From Chara braunii (lineage: Eukaryota > Streptophyta > Charophyceae > Charales > Characeae), in assembly GCA_003427395.1 (NCBI GenBank), contig BFEA01000125.1, positions 1,175,750 to 1,196,263 on the forward strand: DNA of 20,514 bases, in the 5' to 3' direction. Every line of letters starts with the position of its first letter. Position 1 is the stretch's first letter. Position numbers and translations under genes: made by a program. Positions 1 through 7,340 of this stretch are shown here, piece after piece. A model generated the notes under the pieces. The model worked only from the letters and a program-made list of their open reading frames with translations. It was not told where the DNA came from and ran no database searches.

Positions 1-109
1 TTTTTCTCTCTTTCCTTTCTTTCTTTCTTTTTTATTTTCTTCTTCTTCTTTCTTTCTTTGTTTTTTTTCTTACTTCCTTTTGTTTTGTTTTGCTATTTCT
101 TACAAATGG

Positions 110-114
<5 letters not shown>

Positions 115-154
<40 letters not shown>
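115..154. repeat. (AG)20 microsatellite
   Basis: Twenty uninterrupted AG dinucleotides lie directly left of the inverted repeat at 163-222. The purine strand switches here relative to the pyrimidine-rich DNA on both sides. Confidence 0.97.
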
Positions 155-159
<5 letters not shown>

Positions 160-162
160 TCA

Positions 163-222
163 CTACTGCGGGCCACAAACGTATTGAATGAGGTACATAA
201 GTGTGATTTTGGCCCGCAGTAG
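163..222. repeat. 13-bp inverted repeat with 34-nt loop
   Basis: The arm CTACTGCGGGCCA at 163-175 is exactly complementary to TGGCCCGCAGTAG at 210-222. It is one of the few non-repetitive segments in the first 500 bases and has a GC-rich arm inside AT/TC-rich surroundings. It could be the ends of a miniature element or a simple fold-back. No target-site duplication is evident because microsatellite follows on both sides. Confidence 0.85.
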
Positions 223-711
223 CGAACTCCATACATTTTAGTTTTGGCGGACGGTTCTTTCTTTCTTTGTTTTTGGCGTCTCTTTCTCTCTCTCTCTTGC
301 TTTCTTTCTTCCTCTTCTTCTTTTTCTTTTTCCTTTTTCTTCTTCTTTGTTACTTTCTTTCTTTCTTGCTTGCTTGCTTTCTTTCTTTCTTTCTTTCTTT
401 CTGGCGTCTCTCTCTCTGTCTCTCTCTCTCTCTCTCCCTCTCTCGCTCTCTCTCTTTTTAATTTTTTTTTTCTCTCTCTCTCTCCATTCTTTCTATCTTG
501 CGTCTCTCTCTCTCCTTCCTTCCGACGGATGTGTTTGGAAAGAATGATCTGCTTTGTATTTGTTAAGTTATATTGTCCACTATTATATCGAGTCATGTAC
601 GGGGGAAACACAGAGGTACAGTAATAAATAACAATGTATGTTGCCACGTACATATAGCAAATCTTTGTTAGGCGCCCGGTGACAACAACTATGGAAGTAG
701 TGAGGGTCTGT

Positions 712-720
712 CTCTGCCTT

Positions 721-805
<85 letters not shown>
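712..805. repeat. (TC)n followed by (TATC)n microsatellite
   Basis: An interrupted TC tract runs from about 715 to 752 and changes into about thirteen TATC tetranucleotides up to 805. Compound tracts of this kind are typical of eukaryotic nuclear DNA. The unrecognised frame at 818 begins just after it. Confidence 0.96.
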
Positions 806-817
806 GTATTTCTCTAT

Positions 818-1321
818 ATGTACATATATTTTCGGATGTCAAGATTGGCCGAAACTGGACAGAAGAGTAAGTCAGGCGAAGAGTGTGATGCAACGGCGGA
901 TCATTTTCTACTACTGGGGGCCAAAGAAGAGAAGACGACTGAGATGGACCGGAACTGGGGTCAAATAGTAGAGAAGCAGCGAGAACATATAGACAGGCTA
1001 ACACACGAGGTACATAAGCAGAAACAAATGGCGAGACAGATGTCAGACGAACTAGGTCGTATTAAGTCAGGCGGGGTTAGTGCTGCGAATTGGGAGGTCG
1101 TCATGAGGGGTTACTTCGGCAGTTTGACTTCGTTGACCAAGCTGTCAGTTGGCCGCTATTGCGGGGCCCTCAGGCGACTGAAGATAACAAGGCCCTCTCT
1201 CGCGAGTCTGAGTGCACCCTTCTTGGATCTGAGAGTCTCAAAACCTTCTTTATCTGCCCTTCTACTAGAGGGTCTTCTACTAGAGGAGGATAACAAGACC
1301 CTCTCTCCCGAGTCTGAGTAA
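818..1321 (+). CDS. Unrecognised open frame with short coiled coil
   Basis: The frame opens at an ATG at 818, with a second in-frame ATG at 836 that may be the better start, and ends at TAA 1319-1321, giving 167 or 161 residues. I do not recognise it. Residues about 46-82 are charged and heptad-like (EKQREHIDRLTHEVHKQKQ), consistent with a coiled coil. Before that the composition is mixed and hydrophilic; after about residue 95 it becomes Leu/Ser-rich and is encoded partly by a DNA duplication (1183-1213 and 1289-1319), so the true frame may stop or shift near there. A coiled coil of this kind occurs in retroelement gag or ORF1 proteins, but there is no zinc knuckle or other signature. It could be a transposon fragment, an exon, or chance. 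No promoter, neighbour or splice site supports expression. Confidence 0.3.
   Translation: MYIYFRMSRLAETGQKSKSGEECDATADHFLLLGAKEEKTTEMDRNWGQIVEKQREHIDRLTHEVHKQKQMARQMSDELGRIKSGGVSAANWEVVMRGYFGSLTSLTKLSVGRYCGALRRLKITRPSLASLSAPFLDLRVSKPSLSALLLEGLLLEEDNKTLSPESE
1183..1319. repeat. Pair of 31-bp direct repeats plus 15-bp tandem
   Basis: GATAACAAGGCCCTCTCTCG and the eleven bases after it (1183-1213) recur at 1289-1319 with two differences. Between them TTCTACTAGAGGG occurs twice in a row (about 1259-1286). The second 31-mer contributes the stop of the 818-1321 frame. Confidence 0.85.
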
Positions 1322-1722
1322 CTCTAAGTCTAGTCTGTTGGTTACGAGAGGAAGGCGACAAGCGGGATTGCAACCTGTAGGACCGCATCAAGACTCTGTG
1401 GGGAGTCAGGCCACCGATTGCGGGAGCCCTACCGGAACCTAGGCTAGGTTTTGGAGGCACAAGACCATCAGGTAAACTACCTCTATCTGTATAACTCACT
1501 ACACCCATGTTTGCCTATTCCCCTATGACTTGATTGATGTATGGATGCCTGTCCCTATGATTCTTGCTTTCTCTTCAGACGATAACAAGACTAAGTAAAG
1601 GAACACATGTATAATGACAGTCTCAGTTTTTTTGCCTGATTGAAAGCAGATTGTGGGGTTGCATCTGGGGGAAGGGTGGGAGAAAGGCTGTATTGCATGA
1701 GTTTGACTGGGTCAACCAAAGG
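1322..1722. other. No gene recognised
   Basis: Mixed-composition sequence with only short open frames. The heptamer-scale motif GATAACAAG seen in the 31-bp repeats recurs near 1581. I see no protein similarity, RNA gene or clear repeat beyond this. Confidence 0.6.
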
Positions 1723-1755
1723 CTGGGCCAGTTCCATAAGTTTGGGAAGGCCCAG
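1723..1755. repeat. Constant-loop hairpin 1
   Basis: The stem CTGGGCC (1723-1729) pairs perfectly with GGCCCAG (1749-1755). The 19-nt loop contains the family core CCATAAGTTTGGG. The stem sequence is unlike that of the other family members, although the loop is nearly the same. Confidence 0.85.
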
Positions 1756-1784
1756 TGCTATGTTTATTTTTGAATTGCCTGGAG

Positions 1785-1820
1785 AACCAGACATGTTCCA
1801 TAAGTTTGGGTGGTCTGGTT
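1785..1820. repeat. Constant-loop hairpin 2
   Basis: The 8-bp perfect stem AACCAGAC (1785-1792) / GTCTGGTT (1813-1820) encloses the 20-nt loop ATGTTCCATAAGTTTGGGTG. GAG at 1782-1784 can also pair with CTC at 1822-1824 across a one-base bulge. Confidence 0.9.
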
Positions 1821-1861
1821 GCTCTGATCTGTGAGGGTTGACTGTGGTTGATTTTTCATGA

Positions 1862-1894
1862 GCCAGTCAAATCCATAAGTTTGGGTAGTCTGGC
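1862..1894. repeat. Constant-loop hairpin 3
   Basis: The stem GCCAG (1862-1866) / CTGGC (1890-1894) is extended inward by one mismatch and one C-G pair. The loop keeps CCATAAGTTTGGG, with TA replacing the usual TG after it. It looks like a slightly decayed member of the family. Confidence 0.8.
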
Positions 1895-1965
1895 GTCCTT
1901 GTTTACTTTGGGTTTCTGTTGATGTCTTCCTGCTTTGGCTTTTGGGAGAAATGAACCAAGATGAG

Positions 1966-2003
1966 GACCAAGACATGTTCCATAAGTTTGGGTGGTCTTG
2001 GTC
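1966..2003. repeat. Constant-loop hairpin 4
   Basis: The 9-bp perfect stem GACCAAGAC (1966-1974) / GTCTTGGTC (1995-2003) encloses a 20-nt loop identical to that of hairpin 2. The outer stem bases differ from hairpin 2 on both arms, so that pairing is preserved. Confidence 0.9.
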
Positions 2004-2076
2004 GAACGCCTCGCACATGCTGGCACCAGAAGACTATAACTTTGTTATACTCTACTATTATATTATCTATGAACAT

Positions 2077-2121
2077 GCTAGTCGGACAGGGTTCCATAAG
2101 TTTAGGTGGTTTGACTATAGC
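2077..2121. repeat. Constant-loop hairpin 5
   Basis: TAGTCGGAC (2079-2087) pairs with GTTTGACTA (2109-2117) over nine positions with two G-T wobbles. GC 2077-2078 can pair with GC 2120-2121 across a two-base bulge. The 21-nt loop keeps GTTCCATAAGTTTAGGTG. Confidence 0.8.
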
Positions 2122-2355
2122 TTATCACTAACTGAAGAGAGTATTAACTTAGAATAAACTTGTGGTACGAAGGGGCAGACTGAGTCTTGAGCTGAAGATG
2201 ATCGACTCAGTTATATGTTACCTCAAAAGATGAAGTGAAGACAATTATATAAAGCCGGGATATCTAAACAGTTCAGGGTGGCTAGGATGACCTAGTCACA
2301 TGCCCAAATCAGAGAAAAGTTGTTGTGCCCTATGTTTGTGTATACTTCATGGCTG

Positions 2356-2391
2356 AGCTAAGCATGTTCTATAACTTTGGGTGGTCTAGCT
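2356..2391. repeat. Constant-loop hairpin 6
   Basis: AGCTAAGC (2356-2363) pairs with GTCTAGCT (2384-2391) with one A-C mismatch and one wobble. The loop ATGTTCTATAACTTTGGGTG differs from the commonest loop at two positions. This copy sits about 240 bases beyond the main cluster. Confidence 0.75.
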
Positions 2392-2399
2392 TTATGCCC

Positions 2400-2686
2400 T
2401 ATGTAAGTTGGGTACAAGGGGATAAATCATTGAAAGACTATGAACTATTGTTTGCTAAGTTGACTTAGGGATGATGAGAATACTTACCTTTGTGGTTTGG
2501 CCTGCATGTGACTGAGTGAGGCCACTACTTAGTTTGAGTTTCAGTTTGATAGGTAGTTGCTTTAGCTGCTCGCCACGTGCTAGAGTCATAAGAGTTAGTT
2601 GCAATTCATGCATTTTTTGAGTTAAGTTTATTTTACTTAGATCCATTTCTGCATTTTCTGGGATCTTTTTATTTTACTTGGTCTTG
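2400..2686. other. No gene recognised
   Basis: AT-rich sequence with one short minus-strand open frame (2455-2646) of unremarkable composition. No repeat family, RNA gene or conserved motif was seen. Confidence 0.55.
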
Positions 2687-3030
2687 TATAAATTTTGGTA
2701 AGCTACTTTCTCTACGAGAAGCGCTGCCGAAATTTCTACAAAAACAAAGAGTTAGTCAGATTTTGACTTGTCATGATCCAACTTTTCTGACATTTTCGCT
2801 TAGTAAAAATTTGGAACACCTCCTTTTCTCAAGGGAGTGCTGGCCAAATTTTTGCTAATTCGGGGAGTTAGACAAAATAAGACTTTGGAAAGTCAAAGGC
2901 TATTTCTGGTTTCATATTCGGGCTGATATAAATTCTGGAAAGACACTTTTCCTACGGGAAGCGCTGCCGAAATTTTCTTAATTTAAAGGAGATAGATTAT
3001 ATTTTGACAGGTGACGATTCTGGCGATCAA
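2687..3030. repeat. Three tandem ~120-bp units, each with a long hairpin
   Basis: Units begin near 2687, 2803 and 2927, spaced 116 and 124 bases. Each starts with (T)AAATT...TGG, which pairs with CC(G)AAATTT about 30 bases on: 2690-2698 with 2727-2735, 2806-2814 with 2844-2852 (perfect 9 bp), and 2930-2938 with 2967-2975. Inside is a second stem: TTCTC-TAC-GAGAA in unit 1, TTTCC-TAC-GGGAA in unit 3, and CCTT/AAGG in unit 2. A T-A pair in unit 1 is a C-G pair in unit 3 at the same position. The second half of each unit has a looser match around GAGTTAG and TTTTGAC. There is no coding potential. Confidence 0.75.
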
Positions 3031-3242
3031 TCATGAATAGGGGAGACTCTGTCGTTGATCTACCTTTGCCTTGAGCACTGGCTTAGAGGTGGACTTAGGC
3101 TTAGTTAATTAGGATGATTTGAGTGAGATCGTGATACGGGGATTATTCTCTATTGACTTATAGATTTAGCTTGGGGGATTGACCTGTCATGTGTTACATG
3201 TCCTCTTGATCGATTGATTCAGGATTAAGGCAAGGTTCAGCT

Positions 3243-3356
3243 TGATCCTACAAGGATCACCTTCTGTTATCACTGATAACAGGCCGGTTGCCAGTTCGTC
3301 GGTTTACGACTCAACTCCAATCCGCTCCTGCCACTCAACCTAAAGGCTTTAGCCTT
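3243..3356. repeat. Three short-loop perfect hairpins
   Basis: TGATCCT-ACA-AGGATCA lies at 3243-3259, CTGTTATC-ACT-GATAACAG at 3264-3282 and AAGGCT-TT-AGCCTT at 3343-3356. All stems are perfect, with apical loops of 2-4 nt. The first two are only four bases apart. They could be RNA hairpins or transcription-terminator-like folds, but no gene end is identifiable nearby. Confidence 0.8.
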
Positions 3357-3359
3357 GTG

Positions 3360-3820
3360 ATTTGAATTGTTTTGTTGTGTTTTCACCCGGACTTTATTTG
3401 AATGGTCATTTAAAGAAAAGTACTGAGTATTTTGTTTTGGGAGTTGCACAAGAGTGAGGCTTGTATGGCTAAAAGCAAGGGTGTCAGTGCAAAGAATGGT
3501 TGAAGTTGACCCCGTGTAGTGCTTGGACTTTTGGTGAGATCTTTGATGTGATTGCAGGTATGTTTGGTGATTCGGACTTTGGATTTTGACTGTCTGCGCT
3601 CACATACATATATATATCGTTGAGAGGATCTCCACTGTGATTGTGGGAAGTGATCGTGACATATTAATAACCCTTCATATTTATGTGATATAGATATGTT
3701 TTGAATGTTTCGTGCGACCTACTGCGACCACGCGTAAGGGTCAAACAAATTATGTTTTCGAGGGAAATGAGACCTTCCCTTAACATTCGTTTTTTAGAGG
3801 TTTTAATAGTCGGACGTTGT
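3360..3820. other. No gene recognised
   Basis: Mixed sequence with no long open frame, repeat or RNA gene that I can support. It contains a short (TA)n run near 3606-3616. It separates two hairpin-rich segments. Confidence 0.5.
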
Positions 3821-3824
3821 TCCT

Positions 3825-4211
3825 GGGCCGGGATTCGAGGTCCTTGTCGAGGACAGCCCGGACCCTAGACTTTGCACCGGAGGAATCTTCCGTAGCGTAG
3901 AGCTTATTTGTCCTGCTTGTCGAGACGCTCAGGCCAAAGGTCGAAGGTCTCGCGGTGGCCGTACGGCTATTTCCTTCAGCCGTGCAATATCGTGAGGGAG
4001 TGGACCCTCACGATACTTCGAGTCTGACACTTGAGTGTCATAAGCGGTACTCGGATCCACGAAGGACCGCTTGACTATGGGCAGTACATAGCACGCCATC
4101 AGTGCGACTGCTTGCGCATGCTTGCATTGCGAGTCGGTATGAGGAACCCCTGCGTCCACGAGGTTTTATACTAAGTCTCGCACGTGGCGCCTATCCGGTT
4201 CCGCATCGGAA
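3825..4211. repeat. Run of consecutive hairpins, candidate structured RNA
   Basis: Successive fold-backs cover most of the segment. GGGCCGGG (3825-3832) pairs with CCCGG-A-CCC (3857-3865) around an inner GTCC/GGAC stem. CGAGAC (3921-3926) pairs with GTCTCG (3947-3952). ACGGCT (3963-3968) pairs with AGCCGT (3978-3983). TATCGTGAGGG (3988-3998) pairs with CCCTCACGATA (4005-4015). TGACACT (4025-4031) pairs with AGTGTCA (4034-4040). AAGCGGT (4042-4048) pairs with ACCGCTT (4066-4072). CTATG (4075-4079) pairs with CATAG (4087-4091). CGACT (4105-4109) pairs with AGTCG (4132-4136). CCACG (4156-4160) pairs with CGTGG (4183-4187), and TTCCG (4199-4203) with CGGAA (4207-4211). A 76-codon minus-strand frame (3929-4159) crosses it and is not convincing. 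A structured non-coding RNA or a hairpin-built mobile relic are both possible. Orientation is unknown. Confidence 0.55.
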
Positions 4212-4215
4212 AGTT

Positions 4216-4519
4216 ATGGGATGGCTACCGAGGGACTAGGAGCGTTGTCGTGTTGTTCGTGTTGTGTCATCCCGTGCGTATATTGTGTGTGTATTTAATT
4301 TCATGTTTTTTATAGTGGTGTGCGCGTGACGTGTGGGATGCGTCCTAGTCGACCGACGACGAGTCGCACTTGGGACCTCAGCCCCCCCAAAATGCCGGTT
4401 CGTGTGCAGGTTCGATAGAGGCGTACTACCACGCGTACCCCCTATGCTACAGCGAACGAGAAACGCCCTCGGCTGGTCCACCTCTGCGATTGCAACTGAT
4501 CAGTTTTTGTATTGTGGAC
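4216..4519. other. No gene recognised
   Basis: GT-rich and then GC-richer sequence leading up to the first satellite monomer. Open frames occur on both strands (4236-4481 minus, 4333-4551 plus), but their proteins show no recognisable motif and the plus frame runs into satellite, so neither is called. Confidence 0.5.
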
Positions 4520-4789
4520 AACGCACTTCGGGATTTCAGTCTTTAACTTAGTAGATTTTCTTTATCAATTACATCATACCCCGAAGTGCTTTCGGTGTTT
4601 CGGTACCGTAAACGCAATTCGGGATTTCGATGTTTAACTAAGTGGATTTTCTATTATCTACTACATCATATCCCGAAGTGCTTTCGGTGTTTCGGTACTG
4701 AAAACGCACTTTAAGATTTCGGTGTTTAATACATCATATCTCGTAGTGCTTTCGGTGTTTCGGTACGAAAAACGCACTTCGAAATTTCG
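4520..4789. repeat. Satellite array A (about 3.5 monomers)
   Basis: Monomers carry the core GTTTCGGTAC-C/T-GAAAACGCAC with flanking CCGAAGTGC and GCACTTCGGG arms. The first monomer is partial. Spacer types run long, long, short. The array stops at 4789, where the repeated gene unit begins with TGTGACTGAGG. Confidence 0.95.
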
Positions 4790-5018
4790 TGTGACTGAGG
4801 TTCCACGATGGACAGGAGTAGAAACAGTTAGGAACGTTCACAGCCACAAAGTTGTAAGTAACTTCGAATGCAGACAAACTCTACATCCGGACATAGCTGC
4901 CAGCGATGCATCATGTGGAAGTACTTGAAGTATACCGCCGCTCATATGCAACAAGCATCCACCCATTCACCGCATGACACATTAGCACTAACGAACAGCA
5001 CGCTGAGCAAAGTCCTGA

Positions 5019-6203
5019 CTACTCTATGGGAAAATGTTGAATGTCAACATCGTCGTGGATCTGGACCAGGTTAGGCATGTCATCCCCGTCATGAACAGGC
5101 CACAGGCCGGGGACGTCATCCTCCCCTAGGAGTTGGAACTTACGCTCTTCTTCATTTAGGCCTACAACGTTCCCCAAGGCGTGTTCATGTTCTTCGATGT
5201 ACTCGTCAACGACAATCTCTGCATAAAGATCATCCAGATAGACAGTGCACTCTGCCTCCAATTCAGTCAAGCGGCGTCTGGTCTCAATAATGAACCTGCG
5301 ATATTCACGAAACTCATTGCGGACACTTCTGCCCCGAAACCGATTCTCGTAATTGCGTCGAGAAGGACGTGCTCCTTGTAGGCCTTACGCTGTGCTGATA
5401 TGCAGAATCTGTCTTCGCATTTCCGCAGCGGCATTATTGTCATGACAATCTTGGCCGACCTTGAATCCGCATTGCAGACAATGTTTTCTTTGTTCTAGAC
5501 AACAAAGCACGTATAGTTCTGCATACTGCACTTGCAACTTTTTGTGAGAGTTTTGAAGCAAAAGCAGTTCGACAATAAGTTTTTGCATGTCTGCTTTAGC
5601 TTGATCTATGTTCGCTGTAGAAACAATGCACTCGCAAAACATGGTCCGCAAGCGGACCAAGCCTGCCGCTTGTTGCAAAGCAAGCTTGTAGTATGAAGTT
5701 ACAGAATGTTCAACCAAGATCATCTTTGCAAGGTGTGTCTTTTCACGGTTTGAACGCAAAAGGAGTTTGTATATACTTTCCACAGTCCCTTCCTCTTGAG
5801 CTCTGGTGAGAGGAAAGCAGATGTCGCCTTGCACCTTGGTCATGATTGCCCTATACAGAAAAGTTTGAGCAACCGACCGAAGGCATCGCACAGTGCTAAT
5901 CGCATCTGCCTTCGTCATCTCACGCATAACCTAATGACAGAGACTGCTGAAGAGGCAGTTGCTGAGGATTATGCTATCTCCACGGATATTTGATATGGTG
6001 AGCAGCTTCCCCACCTGCAAATTAAGATTCACAGCCTTCTCTCTCTTGTAAATCATGCTCCGCATAAGCGCCTCGTTACTGTTGGTCTTCATGCGGATGA
6101 CGGTGTCACGCAAGACTCGCATAGTATCACGATGGACGTAAGAAATTTTAGCAAAAAGGTACTCAACTCGCCAACGATGATTGCCTTCAAATTCGAGAGA
6201 TGG
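5019..6203 (-). pseudogene. Unrecognised helical Cys-motif protein, copy 1
   Basis: One minus-strand frame runs 395 codons from just after TAA 6204-6206 to TAG 5019-5021, broken only by TAG at 5931-5933 (Glu elsewhere in the family) and TAA at 5385-5387 (Lys in copy 3). The first ATG is at 6120-6122, giving a 367-residue product if the stops were absent. The protein is mainly helical. Cysteines at about 235, 242, 245 and 253 of the open frame (C-x6-C-x2-C-x7-C) form a possible metal site; in copies 3 and 4 the middle pair reads CPEC. Residues about 300-335 are Glu/Arg/Leu-rich and coiled-coil-like, and the C-terminus is acidic. I know no family with this pattern. It is the best preserved copy: two single-base nonsense changes and no frameshift. 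Confidence 0.7.
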
Positions 6204-6247
6204 TTAATGGAGGCTTTATATTTCACGAATCTATATCGAAAATAGTC

Positions 6248-6254
6248 TTATATA
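6248..6254 (-). promoter_or_regulatory. TATA-like box of gene unit, copy 1
   Basis: TATATAA on the minus strand lies 126 bases upstream of the first ATG and next to the palindrome GGTATACC. The equivalent sequence is TATATAA in copy 2 (8554-8560) and TATAAA in copy 4 (18261-18266), so a TATA-type element is kept while flanking bases vary. This fits an RNA polymerase II promoter but is not proof. Confidence 0.4.
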
Positions 6255-6290
6255 TGGTATACCGAAGGCAAACTGACAAATTTCATCAAA

Positions 6291-7115
6291 ATACACTTCG
6301 GTATTTGACTTAGTCAATTTTCTATTATATAGTACATCATATCCCGAAGTGCTTTCAGTGTTTCGGTACCGAAAACCCACTTCGGGTTTTCTGTATTTAA
6401 TACATCATATCCCGTAGTGCTTTCGGTGTTTCGGTACCAAAAACGCACTTCGGGATTTTGTTGTTTAACTCAGTCGATTTTCTTTATCAACTACATCATA
6501 TCCCGAAGTGCATTCGGTGTTTGGGTACTGAAAACGCACTTCGGAATTTCGATGTTTAATACAACATATCTTGTAGTGCTTTCGATGTTTCGGTACCGAA
6601 AACGGACTTCGGGATTTCGATGTTAAACTTACTTGATTTTCTTTATCAACTACAACATATCCCGAAGTGCTTTCAGTGTTTCGGTACCGAAAACGCACTC
6701 CGGGATTTCGGTGTTTAACTTAGTTGATTTTCTATTATGTACTACATCATGTCCCGAAGTGCTTTCACTGTTTCGATACTGAAAATGCACTTCGGAATTT
6801 CGATGTTTAATACATCATATCCCGTAGTGCTTTCGGTATTTTGGTACCACGCACTTCGGGATTTCAGTCTTTAACTTAGTCGATTTTCTTTATCAATTAC
6901 ATCATACCTTGAAGTGCTTTCGGTGTTTCGGTACTGTAAACGCACTTCGAGATTTAGGTGTTTAACTTCGTGGATTTTCGATTATCTACTACATCATGTC
7001 CCAAAGTGCTTTCGGTGTTTCGGTACTGAAAACGCACTTTAGGATTTAAGTGTTTAATACATCATATCCCGTATTGCTTTCGGTGTTTCGGTACGGAAAA
7101 CGCACGTCGGGATTT
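6291..7115. repeat. Satellite array B (about 10 monomers)
   Basis: Same monomer family as arrays A, C and D. The spacers reading TTCTATTAT or TTCGATTAT (near 6320, 6735 and 6975) are each followed by a short-spacer monomer. The array is bounded on the left by copy 1 and on the right by copy 2 of the gene unit. Confidence 0.95.
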
Positions 7116-7340
7116 AGGTTCCACGATGGACAGGAGTAGAAATAGTTACGAACGCTCACAGCCACAAAGTTGTAAGTAATTTCGAATGCATAAAAACTCT
7201 ACATCTGGATATAGCTGTCAGCAATCAGCATGCGGAAGTACTTGAAGCGTACCGTCGTTCATAGGCAACAAGCATCCAGTCATTCACGGCACGACACATT
7301 AGCACTAACGAATAGCAGGTTGAGCAAAGTTCTGACTACT

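Larger units (their letters stand above)
1..560. repeat. Polypyrimidine/polypurine low-complexity tract
   Basis: Almost the whole stretch is T/C on the plus strand, made of TTTC, TTC, TC and CTTG runs, apart from a purine block at 111-160 and a short ordinary insert at 160-260. Long open frames cross it on both strands, but they encode only Ser/Leu/Phe or Lys/Arg/Glu strings, which is what such DNA gives in any frame, so I call no gene. Long homopyrimidine mirror repeats of this kind can form triplex DNA; that is general knowledge, not something shown here. Confidence 0.93.
4790..6300 (-). mobile_element. Repeated gene unit, copy 1 (full length)
   Basis: A ~1.5-kb unit lies inside satellite, beginning TGTGACTGAGGTTCCACG on the plus strand and ending near TTCATCAAAATACACTTCG. 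The same left end occurs at 16819 and, shortened by about ten bases, at 7116. The same right end occurs near 8606 and 18313. The ends are not inverted repeats, and no target-site duplication is clear because both flanks are satellite. Mode of spread (transposition, retroposition or segmental duplication) is not shown by the sequence. Confidence 0.8.

Noticed and set aside
32-653. Long open frames on both strands rich in Ser/Leu/Phe or Lys/Arg/Glu
   Set aside because: They are translations of T/C microsatellite in all frames and have no non-repetitive core.
1640-2157. Short frames crossing the constant-loop hairpins on both strands
   Set aside because: The repeated peptide fragments come from the loop in different frames, so the conservation is of DNA/RNA, not protein.
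3825-3865. tRNA-like GGATTCGAGG segment
   Set aside because: No acceptor, D or anticodon arm fits around it.
3929-4159. 76-codon minus-strand open frame
   Set aside because: No motif, start context or homologue recognised; base pairing explains the sequence better.
4185-4191. TGGCGCC as a retrotransposon primer-binding site
   Set aside because: Only seven bases match and no LTR end or gag frame lies beside it; the bases are part of a hairpin arm.
4520-7115. Resemblance of the arrays to CRISPR repeats
   Set aside because: The whole monomer is repeated including the spacer, spacers are not unique, and the setting is eukaryotic satellite.
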